In this document: positions 49,530-60,880 of the stretch, in pieces
Numbering within the stretch: position 1 is the first letter of the stretch
Layout: every line of letters starts with the position of its first letter
Assembly (NCBI GenBank): GCA_027382625.1
Contig: JAJKFJ010020819.1
Location: forward strand, 1-61,957
Reading direction: 5' to 3'
Source of the DNA: Tetmemena sp. SeJ-2015
Lineage: Eukaryota; Ciliophora; Spirotrichea; Sporadotrichida; Oxytrichidae
DNA: 61,957 bases
Position numbers and translations under genes: made by a program
Notes under the pieces: model-generated
Databases searched by the model: none
Told to the model about the DNA's origin: nothing
Seen by the model: the letters and a program-made list of their open reading frames with translations, nothing else

Positions 49530-50501
49530 TCAGTTGAGGAATGAAACTTGCTCAACCTCAGCAGCAGCTGACCAGTCAATTTCAAATACTCTGACGTAAT
49601 CAATTACATATTGAGCGGGGAATTAGGTGCTGTCGTCAGGACTTCCAGGCCAGTTACCACCTACAGCCAAGTTCAATAGGATGAAGAAGTTCTGGTTTTC
49701 AAAAGGCCAGTGACCACCAGATTTAAATTCTTTATGAAAAGTCGAGTTGGTTTGGTTGCCAGTTCACTCCATAAGCTCAAAAATTACTACATTAATCTCA
49801 AATTATATTGTTGAGAATGAGATTAAGAAGTTTGAGAAACATGAAAATAAGAATGTTTAATGGAGTTGACTTTTATCTAAAATGGAACCAGATTGACTCT
49901 TATAAACTGTGTTGTAAACGTTTCCATCTACGTAGAAGTCGATTAAACTATTTCCTATTCACTCCATAAGTATGATAGTCGTGAGAGAAGCTATCATCGA
50001 TGTTGTAGCCGTGAGTAGTATCGTAAGAGGGGGCGTGTAGGGATGCATATACGTGGCTAGGGTCTTTTCCTACCCACTCCATAATGTCGATCTCACCGCA
50101 AGCAGGCCAGCCATTTTGATTAATACTATCTCCAAGTAGCCAAAAGGCAGGCCAGATGCCTTGACCTCTAGGAAGAACGGCTCTCATCTCAAACTTTCCG
50201 TAAGTGATAGAGAACTTTCCCTGAGTGGTCATTCTAGCTGAAGTGTATTGAGAACCCCCGTAGTTTTCTTTCAGAGCCGAGATGACTAGATTACCATTTG
50301 TCAGAAAAGCGTTTTCAGAGCGGTCAGTATAGTACTCAAGTTCATTGTTGCTCGCGCCCACGTTTCCTAGCTCGAAGTTCCACTTGCTTCTGTCAACTTG
50401 GTCACCATTGAATTCGTCAGCCCAGACCTGGACCCATTTTAAGCAGATGCTTACTTGATAGTGATTGCTCCGACAAGGAGGAGGGATGCTATAAACTTCA
50501 T
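49530..50501 (-). CDS. GH16 beta-glucanase copy 3, scrambled (1-3-2-4), with frameshift
   Basis: Close paralog of copy 1, with catalytic GEIDIMEWVGKD and GQGIWPAFWLLGDS. Germline order is again scrambled: segment 1 is 49958-50501, segment 3 is 49887-49942, segment 2 is 49739-49775 and segment 4 is 49530-49723. Pointers are CTTATGGAGTGAA (1/2), TCGACTT (2/3) and AATCTGGT (3/4). Just after the signal peptide (MKFIASLLLVGAITIKQASA) one base is missing in an A run (about 50434-50441) compared with copy 1, which throws NGDQVDRSKWNFEL out of frame. This is either inactivation or a sequencing error. Confidence 0.9.
49739..49775 (-). other. GH16 copy 3, scrambled coding segment 2
   Basis: 37 bp encoding VNWQPNQLD, displaced downstream of segment 3 exactly as in copy 1. 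It is separated from segment 3 by about 110 bp of AT-rich IES. Confidence 0.9.
49887..49942 (-). other. GH16 copy 3, scrambled coding segment 3
   Basis: 56 bp encoding DFYVDGNVYNTVYKSQSG, beside segment 1 with 15 bp between. Same arrangement as copy 1. Confidence 0.9.
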
Positions 50502-50849
50502 GATGTAAATAGATTTATATTATTATAAAATACTTGAAATCATGAATTTATATCCTTGAGAGTATTAAGCAGCAGTGAGATTAAGAATTAGCTAATAGTA
50601 TAAAAGTTGAGATATTTAGAATAATATCCTCTTTATTTTTAACCCTCTTAAAATGAGTGACGTCTTTATAACGGAAAGAATTATTTTAAATGAGATTTAA
50701 ATAAAAGTAATTGAGAAAAAAAGATAGAATGCATTGCTCCAATTAGAACTACTTATGAAGCTTATCCCATTAAAATTTGTTATTATAAATTGTTAAAATT
50801 AGAATAAAACTATTAGAGATATTCATTTTGATTTTTTAATAAAGTTGTT

Positions 50850-52135
50850 ATATTAGTTCTTGATAGATCCAAAGATAGACATGCTTTTAATTCTTTTAAT
50901 ATAGTTGAAAATATAAAAATTCTTCATTTGCCAAAATAATAAAAGGAATTTTAATATGTTGTTGCATGGACTTTTTTCTTCGCTAAATCTAAAATAAAAT
51001 TGAGTTTTCTTAATTAAAAATGATGCACAGTATTCAAAAGCATCAATTTTTGTCGATTAACCCTAATATAATCGCATCATAAAGGTTACTTTGCTAAAAC
51101 TGCTTTTATAGAAAATTCAACTACATTTCCTCTTAAATAAATTTTAATTTTAGCGTTTATTTTGGTTTTTATTAAAATTTAAATCTATATTTTAAGCCAA
51201 TTTTGAAGCTTCCTCTTTTTATTGAATTTAAATTTTACTTTCACCTTAAAGATAAAATTAATCTTTATTTTTTGTTTTATACCTAGACGAGTATTCGAAT
51301 CTATTTGTAAATTTTTAATAGACTGCTCTAGTGCTGGGCTGTCATTCAAAAAAGAAAGCAAATTTAAATTTACTTCATTTCTTCCAAGAGCAATTTATTT
51401 GTTTGGTTATTACACTTAATTTTAGTATGCCTCGGATTGACGGCTTTTGAGACTTTCTATGTACTTTTTCTGTGCCTGAGAAAGCTTAAACTTTCCCATC
51501 ATAAATTTATCACTTCTTCTCTTCCCCAGCTTTTAAAATTAAAAAAATAAAAAATAATTATCATTCTATTTATAAGTTGCAGCTTCTTCTATAGGTTTTT
51601 GAGGCGTCCTTTCGAACTTGGTTTGATTTACTCTGAATCCCTTTTGCTGAGAGATTTCTTATACCACAGATTAGTGATCCTGGAGATATATTTGGTTTTG
51701 ATGATTTTCTTTTCTTTTACGGCCTTTATCAAAATATTTTATGGTCCATAATTATTATATTTAAATTGAGTCTTTTGAGCTCTACTTTGATGGAAAAATG
51801 TAACTAGATACAGTTATCTCATTATTTTAAATATAATTGTTTTATATGCAATAATTTTATAAGCTCACTAGCATTAGGACTACCAGGCTCCGGTGTATCT
51901 AAGTCGTTAAATGATCCTCCTCTAATGGCTTTATTTAAATGGAATTTCTTGAAAGCATGAAATTTGCCATGTTGAAAAATATCAGTGGGGATGCTGCTTG
52001 TTTAAGTTTCCATTAGCCCATCGAAAGATTGGTTTCTCTCTCGATTGCCTTCCCTGCCTTCTTATTACCTTTACTCTTCTAAAGCTTACCTGGCTAATTT
52101 CAACCTCAATTTATAAAATATCTTATCTGTAAGAG
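50850..52135 (-). CDS. Unknown protein, paralog of the gene at 60880-61957
   Basis: Segments in minus order: LARQALEEQRQQEGREGNRE, NQSFDGLMETQTSSIPTDIF, SFNDLDTPEPGSPNASELIK, QSVVQEISQQKGFRVNQTKF, SDKFMMGKFKLSQAQKKYIE and LSFLNDSPALEQSIKNLQID. A final piece lies near 50850-50900. It is hydrophilic, with S/Q/P-rich parts and helical parts, and has no signal peptide. IESs interrupt it near 51850, 51560 and 51300. Each block aligns in order with the gene at the right end of the window. Ends are approximate and function is unknown. Confidence 0.65.
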
Positions 52136-52165
52136 AATATAATAAAATAATATATTATGTGTTAT

Positions 52166-52909
52166 GATGATGAAAAAATTAATTTCTTTTCTCTTTCAAA
52201 CTTCCATAGCCATTTTCGATATATTATTTAATATTTTAGGTCCTTGCAAAATTTCCTACCCCAGAATTTTAACCTAAAGGACATGCTTCCTACAATCACC
52301 ATAAAGAAGATTCCCATGTTAATGGATATCAGAACTAAAATTAATAAAATTAAGTAAACATTTTAGATAAATTATTAAAAAATGAGAGAAATAATGCCAA
52401 AACCAAGATTGTATTAGACAGTGAGATCAAAAAAATAAAATAAGAGTCTGATTATAAACTTTAAGGATCCTCTGTGAAATCTGTCAAAGCGTGGAGACTG
52501 TTTAAGATTATAAGAAGCAAAAACTCATTCACAATCTCAATTAAAGTGTCCATCCTGTCTATGTACGGTTAATATATTCCCATCAGGATAATAAATTATG
52601 TACAAATTTAGCAATGAAATAAAGGTAAATGTTTGTCAAGCTAAAAAATATGCACACCCAGATTTGAAAACTACTATAAGTTTTTAGATTCACTAATGCA
52701 GCTGCGAAAACAGCCCGACGTAAGAGGTAGAAAGCCATTTGATACTGAGAAAAAGTAACTGAGGGTCGTAAGTTATTGTAGATTGAACCATATTTAGTTT
52801 GGAAGTCCTTGTTTTAGAGGCTATTACGATTTTTAAGAATGAATATCTGCAAGGCAATGGGATAGACTATAAGTAGGTCCGCAGATAATAAGACCTGAAA
52901 TTTAGTTGA
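52166..52909 (+). CDS. Small basic protein, function unknown
   Basis: Possible start MMKKLISFLFQTSIA near 52166. Clear blocks are SLQNFLPQNFNLKDMLPTIT, KTKIVLDSEIKKIKQESDYK, SVKSVKAWRLFKIIRSKNSF and TISIKVSILSMYGQYIPIRI, then FENYYKFLDSLMQLRKQPDV and a C-terminal LEAITIFKNEYLQGNGIDYK before TGA 52907-52909. Frame changes near 52375, 52620 and 52770 mark IESs or introns. Divergent from the preceding gene. No family recognised. Confidence 0.6.
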
Positions 52910-53132
52910 AGTCAAACTAAAATATATTCATAGTTTACTGAATTAGCATATTATTGTAATTAAGTTGACACTAAACGGTGTCAAGTAGTTAATTTAATGA
53001 AAAGTATATTCTTACTGTTGTAGAATTAAGGTTAGCATTCAAGAAAAACTTAAGATATGCTTTAAAAGATGTAAGTTATTAGACAACCAAACATCAACTG
53101 CCTTTTAAGTTTATTGAATACTATCAAAAACT

Positions 53133-56100
53133 TTAAATTTTAAAATTAGAAATAAAACCTTTGAGACTTTCTACAGAATCTATAAAGCACCAAAATAGCA
53201 TAGCGAGAACAAGCCCCATCAATAAAACAGTAAATACAATCTTTATAACACTTTTTTCATAATTAGAGCTTGAGTAACGTGATGAACTATAAATAATTAG
53301 AGGTTCACTTAATGCACAAAATTTCATTAGAAATTTAAAATTTTAAATCTCTGTTTTAGCAACCTTATTTAGAAATCATTCAGTTAAAGGTTTAAATGTA
53401 ATCAAAAGGTTCATGAATAATGATTAATTTTTAAAAATTAGGAATTATTCAAGATTTTACCCCTTATTCGACCAAAGACAAGAATCCCTTCTCTTCTGAT
53501 TGAAGGTTTCTCTAGAATATAAGACATAGTATGAATTTTTAAGAATGGCCGGTGATTTAAAAAGGAAATTTGTTGCGTATATCTTACTAATCTCTCAAAT
53601 GTCTAAAATATTCTTGAAAAAATCTAACCATTTTTTAAATAATAGGATTTGACTGCTAAAATGGAATTTAAAAGTATTTTTATAAAAACAGCACACTTTC
53701 CTTCCTCATAAACTGAACACAGTCAGAGGGGTTAGCTTATCAGAAAGGAGAACCTGTCCTTTTTTCCAGCTTTGCCTCCTCGAATTTCATAATAATTTCT
53801 ATGTAGTTTAGAAGTTAGTATATACTCAAACATTTTCTTCATTTTATGTTATCCCTAACTGGATTATCTTAATATATTATTTATTAAGATGAGTTAAAAA
53901 GAAATAGAACGAGTCTTGTAGAAATTTAAAGATATCAAGTGTATCAAAGCTGTTTTACACCTCAGAAACTGACGAATCAAATTAACCAATAATGAAATCG
54001 GAAACTTGAGAAGGTATTATATCCACATTTGAGATGTCTATAATGCTCTCCATGCAAACCATTACGTTATCAGGTATGCTTATGCTTATCAAAGGCAAGT
54101 GAGTTATGAGTTGCAGCACGTTTAGTAAATTCCAAATCTATTTTAAAGACACTCCAAAGAATATCGCCAGGAATAGATTCGTAATTATGCTCGCTGTCAA
54201 TGATTAATCTACTAGTGAGTATGCTGCCTTTGCAATCTCCAGAGCAGCTATTTTCAATAAATTTCTAATTAAACTTACTAGAATTTTTAGATTGAGGTGG
54301 AATATATGCTCTAATAGTAAGTCCATCTTCTATCTGGAAGTCAATAGTTTGAAAGAAAGTGTTGTCTTTGAAAGTTATCTCCAATTTATCATAGATCTAT
54401 TAATTTAACCCCTTAAGAATAATAAATCTTACTTTTCCTGTTGAAATTTACTCAGGGTTTTTGAATGTAGCTTTTAAACTCATTTTATTAGCCTCAAATT
54501 TCGTTACATTCAAAGAAATTATTGACGAATTCACCTATTTATATAGTATGAGCCTGCTCTGTAAACTCTTGGAAATACTTTTATACATATTTGGTGCTGG
54601 GATTAAGAATGGTTTCGGAAATATTATTGTAATGTCACCTATTAAAAAGTTTTAGCTCTATGAATATTACCTGATTTAGAGATACTACCAAATTTTGGAT
54701 TACAGACTGAAACTAAAGGACACCCATAGGTAATCGCTTTGGGCTTATTAACTTTGAGAGTGAAGATCTTGGAAAACAAAATCTTTGATTGGTCATCGCT
54801 CCTTGCCTGATATTCAATGTCATAAGAGCCCACGTTTTTTAAAACTGGAGAGAAAGTTAGGACAGATTTTTCCTCTTTATCCTACGTAGAAAATAGAGCG
54901 GCATCTCTGAAGTCTAACCTACAATTTAGATTATAAGCTTGAACAAAAAAGATATTTAATTGAAGGAAGAGAGACAACTAGGCAGTATGAAGTTAAAGAC
55001 TTCATCTGCTTGCATCTAAGGGTTTGGAATATTGCATAGTGCGTCTGCTAGAGCAGCCTTATTACTTTCACTTTCCTCTTTGGAAGTTAGATATCTATAT
55101 TAAGCTAAATCTGCCCTAGATACTTATTCCTTTCGTTGTAAGTTTAGATGTTAAAGGTATATAACCCAGCATCTTCTCAGTTGAATGTTATGACTGAAAT
55201 AACTTTCATGTCTGCGTTTATACTCACGAAGGCTGGCAATAATAGATGTAAAGAGATCAATCTATTAAAATTCAAAGAATGATTGAATACTGAGGCTTTT
55301 TTCGAGTCAACAAGTTTGATTTTATAAGCGTAGGGGCATATGCAATTCTTATGGATGAAGTATTGTCGAAACTGTGAAAAATAAGCCGAGTACCTACTAC
55401 TAGGTCATCGTATACTATGCTAAAGTAGGCGAGAAATACGAGTCATTGCAAGTTACTCTGAGTGCAACAGGATACACTGCGCTTTGAAAAGTTTAAATTA
55501 AAATAAGCATCATAATTATTGTTAGAAAACCAGAAGGGCTATACATATTTAGTTACAAGTCATATTCACACTTTGAGTATTTCTATGTGTTATTCAGCAT
55601 GAATAGAATGGAGGTGCTGTTTGTAATTATTAAAGAATAGGTAAATATTATTTGATATTAAATAGTGTATCAACTTTAACATTTAACTCTGTAAGCCCAG
55701 AGACTAAATAGTCTAATATAGTACGATATTTCTGAAGGGCAATTTATTGCTCAAAATCAAATTGAAAAAGAAGTATCTACAGTCTAAAAGTAAACTTAAA
55801 CACTTGAAGATCATGTAAGAATAAATTAAGTTTAACTATTCTCTTCTTAAGAGAATTAAATTTATGAGAGCTGCCATTTATCGATGATATTTAACTTCTT
55901 TGAGAACTCAAATATACCTTAATGTATAATTCTTGAATATATTTGAAAATGATTGAATAAAAATTAATATCAAATCTATGATTATGATTAAGCTTATTGA
56001 TTGAATGAATAGGCATACTAATAATTTTAACTAATAATCGAATTTAATTAATTCTGATCAATACACCCCTAAAGTTTAAATTTTTGCCTCCAGTTAACAA

Positions 56101-59100
56101 TTCAAACGCTACTCGAGAAATATTTACATTCATAAATCATATTATAAAAATAGCTTGTATTTGCGGTTATTCTTTCGGAACGAGAGTCGTCTCTTGATAG
56201 AATATTATATCTGGGATTACTGAATCGTCTAGCATCACAGCTTTACATATTCTGGTAGTGCTTAAACTAACTATATAATCTAATGGGTTATAGGTATTGG
56301 CCTAAGGTATTTCTAACTCAGTAAATTATAACTAAGCATTGAGAGGTTGCGCATTCCAAAAATTGATATTATCTTTCTAAAATATTTCTTAAACAAAAAT
56401 TAATTAGATATTCTTGGCATATGTATATGATGAAACGTTGTACAAATAAAAGTGATGATTTGCATTTTTAAGCTTGTAGTCAGCATCTATATCATAACTG
56501 AAAGATAAATTTTAATTAATTTTTCTTAAAATTGAATTAAGTATTAATAAACACTCTTGGTAAGGTATATTATTTGAAATGAAAAGTTTATGTCGTGAAT
56601 CAGCTGCGAGGGGTGAGAAATAAACACAGTCAAGATTGGATCCGTAGATGCCCCAACTCAGAGAATAGGAGGGAAAGTAGCGTGCCAGCCTCCTGTATTA
56701 CATTAACTGATTGGGATAAGATTAAACTAACCCTTAATAAGTAGAAACAGCTTTTTAAGTAGTAGCTTTATTTTTTTAATTATCTGAAATTCAACCAAAA
56801 ATAAATTTGTGAGATGGTTAAATGTTACGAATAATGGAATGGTATTATCGCGGTTGAAAATTAATTTTAATTGTTTAGAATAAATAATTAAAGATAGCTT
56901 AAATTGTTTTCAATAATTGATATACCATATTTTCTAATCTTTTTGCTTATTATTTTTATTTTTTTTATAAAGAATATATATAGTATTATAATATAAATAT
57001 CTTGCTTAAATTGTTGAGAACGAGCATGTAACTTTTCTATTCATTTATATTAAAGACGATTTCGTTGCATTACCTGTAATAATATCTGGAGTTCTATGAA
57101 AGATAGTATACAGTCACTGTTGGAGTGTTTTATAACTTTATTTTAAATTCATATAAATATATAATGTGCTATGGCTAACCTTAAATAGAACCAACCCCGT
57201 CTTCCCTCCTTAAAGCTGAGTTGTATAGCAAACAAACTAATGCAAATATTATTAAAAAATTAATAGAGCGTGAGAAGAAAAAAAAACATTAAAATTCTTT
57301 ATCTCTAAAGTTATAATTTCCATAATAAATCTCCTTCCTTTAATTAAATCAAATTAGGATAATAATTTTTAAAAAAATTATTTTTTTTCATTAATTTTAT
57401 CACTAGTCATAAAAAAATAAGAATTATAATTTTTGAGAATTAAATGAAACAAAAATGTCCCAAGTGGTAACGTCAACATATACAGCAGCATTTGATGTAT
57501 CTGGACCAATCGGTGATGTAACTTCTTAGAGCCCACTTTGTGTTTGGATTTCACCAATTTATTGCTAATAAGTTTATTTAAAAGTAAAAAAGAATTTGCT
57601 TTCTCAAATTAATTTTGTATTTCATTCAAATAAAGAAGTAAAATATTTGTTAAAAGTTGATTGTGATTAAAATTACTTAACGAAATTAATAGTAAGCTCC
57701 TGAACCATATATATATCTCCTAATGGCATATTAGTTTGAAGTTTTAGCTTAAAAGAGAATAAAGTCAGTGGATTGTCCAGGCATAGGATAAAATGAACTT
57801 CTAAACTGAAACCAGCTTGCATCTAAAGAAGCATAGTAAACATATATAATAAATTAAAAGAAATTATTGCTCTTTAATCAAATATATTAATTATCGAGAG
57901 TTTTAGGAAAATATTAGACTTCTCATTCTCGTTTATAATATATTTTAGAAGGTAAATATATTATATAATGATCTCCAAATAATTATCATAAATAAATTCT
58001 AAAAATGAACAAAGCAAGTTTTTAAAAGCAAACTAGACTTACTTTCATAACAAACTCTTCTATGTAAATAAGTTTTTAATATATAATACCTTCCTATGAG
58101 ATAAATCAAATCTAATTGATTAGTTTAATTTAAACCTTATCAATTTTTCTTGACATTAATTTCCTCAATACTCATAATAAATAGGCTAACTTTGCCCACC
58201 CATCTTCCTTTATACTTATAAAAAGAAAATTTTTATCCTCTTTTAGTTATATATTATAAGAATTCTTAAAATGCTTGAATTATTCAAGTCTTTTTACAAA
58301 AGAATTCCTATTTACAAAGGCAAAATTAATTTTAAGAAAATATGATTGAGTAATTTTTTAAATATTTAATAAGTTACCCTTATTTAGTATGCCTATAATT
58401 AGAAAAATAATTTTAGTTTAAGTTTATTAAAGTCCTATTCTCTTATCTCCATCAACTCTGAAATGCAATATATTTGCACTCTTGCCTGATTAATCGAATT
58501 TAATTGCTGCAATAATGTAATAATAATTATAAACATTTATCGTCATATACGTCATCAAACAGCAGCATTCAAATCTAAATTTTAATATAGAATTAATAAA
58601 CCATTTTAACAAAAATAAGCATTAGAGAAAAAGCAATTATAAATATGGTAATGAAACTACTAATTAACAACATAAATAAGAGAGAGCGAGAATAGAAATA
58701 AGAAATAAATTATTTTTAAAGCAAAGATTTCTCCTACCTTTATGTAAATGATTTTAAAGTAAATGCAACTTTATTAGTCTTATATAAAGAAAATATTAAA
58801 GATATTATTATTTTTTAATTTCCATTAGATAACAAAGCCATACGTAACAATTAAATTTAAAGCTATAATAATAATGTAAAGTATTCACAAAAAAATTCAA
58901 TTCTATAAATGATATATTTTGTGAAAATTTAATATCTCATTGATTCTAAATATAAGATCTGCCAATTTTAAACAATTTTAAACTTGAAAATTTATATTTC
59001 TTCCCTTGATTTGTACTTAACTATTCTAAATATTTGAAATTATATTTTTTGGCTAAATTATTTAGAAAAGAGCCCTTTAAGGAAAATGAATAGTTTTAAA

Positions 59101-60029
59101 GAATATTTTTGGATTTTGATTATTACATTGTTTGATAAAGGAGCATTTTGAATTGATATATAAAAGTAGTCTGCTGGGTCATAGAGACTTCTCGTTATTT
59201 AAAGCTTTTGCACAAAGTTGATATTAGTTATAGACAACCTCAGAAAAAGGTGATCGCCCTCGAGTGCTCGACTATTGTACAAGGTCGCTGCCTATCCATC
59301 TGAGTCAATCAACACATCTCCATTTAATTTGGAATATTTGAATATATCAAATTTTTTAATCTCTTTGTCTGCCATTTGGTTCTAAAGTAGATAGTAGTTA
59401 ATAAAAAGAAGTGTTTACCATTATACTAGCTCTCATAATTGAAGTAGAATATAGGTTGATGAGTTATCTATTAGTCCTATGCATAGACATTGGCTAGGGA
59501 GCCCAAGAACTTAAAATAAACTACGAACTTGGAGTAGAGAAATAAGTCTGTAGTTTCTAATTTAATTTCGCCAATAACGAGAAAGTTCAGATTAATATCG
59601 ATGTCAAGCCCATTGATAACACTCAAAATTAAAAATTGTAAAGTTTATACATTTTGCAAAGAGTATTTCTTAGTAAAATAGGCGTATTATTTTATTTAAA
59701 TGTCTTCAAATAAATAAAGGACTTAAGACATTTGTCAAATAACAATTAGGATAATAAAAATATTAGCTATTTTTAAATTATAATACAATTTAAGTAAGGT
59801 TTTAATAGAAATTTTGCCCAGATTATAATTTCCATAATTATAGAATTTAATTCTCTATTGTTTAAATATCAGTGTCTACGTTATATCCTTCTTTAAAATC
59901 TAGTAGAATAGGAAATTGGCGATCTACAGTTGAGAAAGCATCAGTAGATACACACTCTGATACAAAAATGAGTCTTAAACCTAGCATGAGGATTATCTGG
60001 AGTGAGCGTATCCAAGATACTTAATTCAT
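53133..60029 (-). CDS. Large cell-surface protein with Ig-like/cadherin-like modules and a C-terminal membrane span
   Basis: Signal peptide MNQVSWIRSLQIILMLGLRL. Modules in minus order include NGLDIDINLNFLVIGEIKLE (59610), DSDGQAATLYNSRALEGDHL (59290), LTLFSFKLKLQTNMPLGDIY (57740), FTELEIPQANTYNPLDYIVS (56290), VALRVTCNDSYFSPTLAQYT (55450), EDAGLYTFNIQTYNERNKYL (55150), KNVGSYDIEYQARSDDQSKI (54830) and ITFKDNTFFQTIDFQIEDGL (54370). A membrane helix IVFTVLLMGLVLAMLFWCFI follows near 53230 and the stop is at 53133. Patterns like GxYxIxYxA and DAGxYTFNI are typical of beta-sandwich repeats. IESs separate most modules. All segments are on one strand and in order. An in-frame TGA lies at 55177-55179. 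Ligand unknown. Confidence 0.75.
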
Positions 60030-60880
60030 TTTTATATTCTAATTGAAAATAAAAATATAAGCAACTAGATTACAGACAAAATATTAAGGAAAAACGTAAT
60101 TTGTCTCACTTACATATTCACTTAGGATAATTTAAAGCGAATGTAGCTCTTTTCAGATTAAAATCTATAATTATGATAAAATAATATAAAACTTATAAGT
60201 TTTTGATATCTATTTTTATTCTATCTTTTAAGATGACGTCTTGAAGAATTTTTAACATTTAGAGCAAATATCTACTCATTAAAGAGATCATTTACATGAA
60301 TAGTTTTTTCTCTAAAATTCAAACATTATTCCCAAATCATTATAGACACTGATATTAGTTAATTACTAATTTATTGCAAACATAATTTAATCTATAATTT
60401 AAAAACCAATAAAATAAGGAAATCTTTACTTTAGAAGCAAATTTATGTTTCTATTAAATTGAAGTTTTTTTATTTTGAGACACTTTTTCAACAGAATTCA
60501 AATGATAAATTAAATAGAGACTTTTCGTATACATTATCCGCATTTGATATCCAATTTTTCGAGATGAAAATGATAATCTTAGCAAAGAAAAGGAATCTCT
60601 GAGATTAAAAATAAGATTTCAAATTTTTAAATAAAGATGAAAATTTCTTGAATAATCGAATTTAATTTTTAATTAAAAAACAAAATATGTGGCACTTTTA
60701 ATAAAGATAAATTGAAATTAAAAGCCCTTTTATTTAGTTTAATCTTTCAACTGTTTCTTCTTTTAATGAATCTTTTAATTAACAGAATTTTTAAATTTAG
60801 GAATGAAATTAAATTAGGAAGTTTAGAAATTTATTAGCATTAAAATTCAATTTACTTTGTTTTAAAAGCCAAATTGTTGC
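60030..60880. other. AT-rich intergenic region
   Basis: No coding stretch on either strand between the signal peptide of the surface-protein gene and the C-terminal part of the last gene. Confidence 0.5.

Noticed and set aside
55385..55487. Plus-strand open stretch (KPSTYYQVIVYYAKVGEKYE) suggesting an inverted scrambled segment
   Set aside because: A minus-strand frame (VALRVTCNDSYFSPTLAQYT) is equally open and agrees in strand and style with the segments on both sides, so an inversion is not needed.
57454..57560. Plus-strand open stretch starting MSQVVTSTYTAAFDVSG
   Set aside because: The minus frame (SPIGPDTSNAAVYVDVTTWD) fits the surrounding minus-strand gene.
59461..59640. Plus-strand ORF starting MSYLLVLCIDIGQGAQ that looks like a signal peptide
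   Set aside because: The minus-strand frame over the same bases is longer, continuous with the next segment, and fits the Ig-like gene running minus from 60029.
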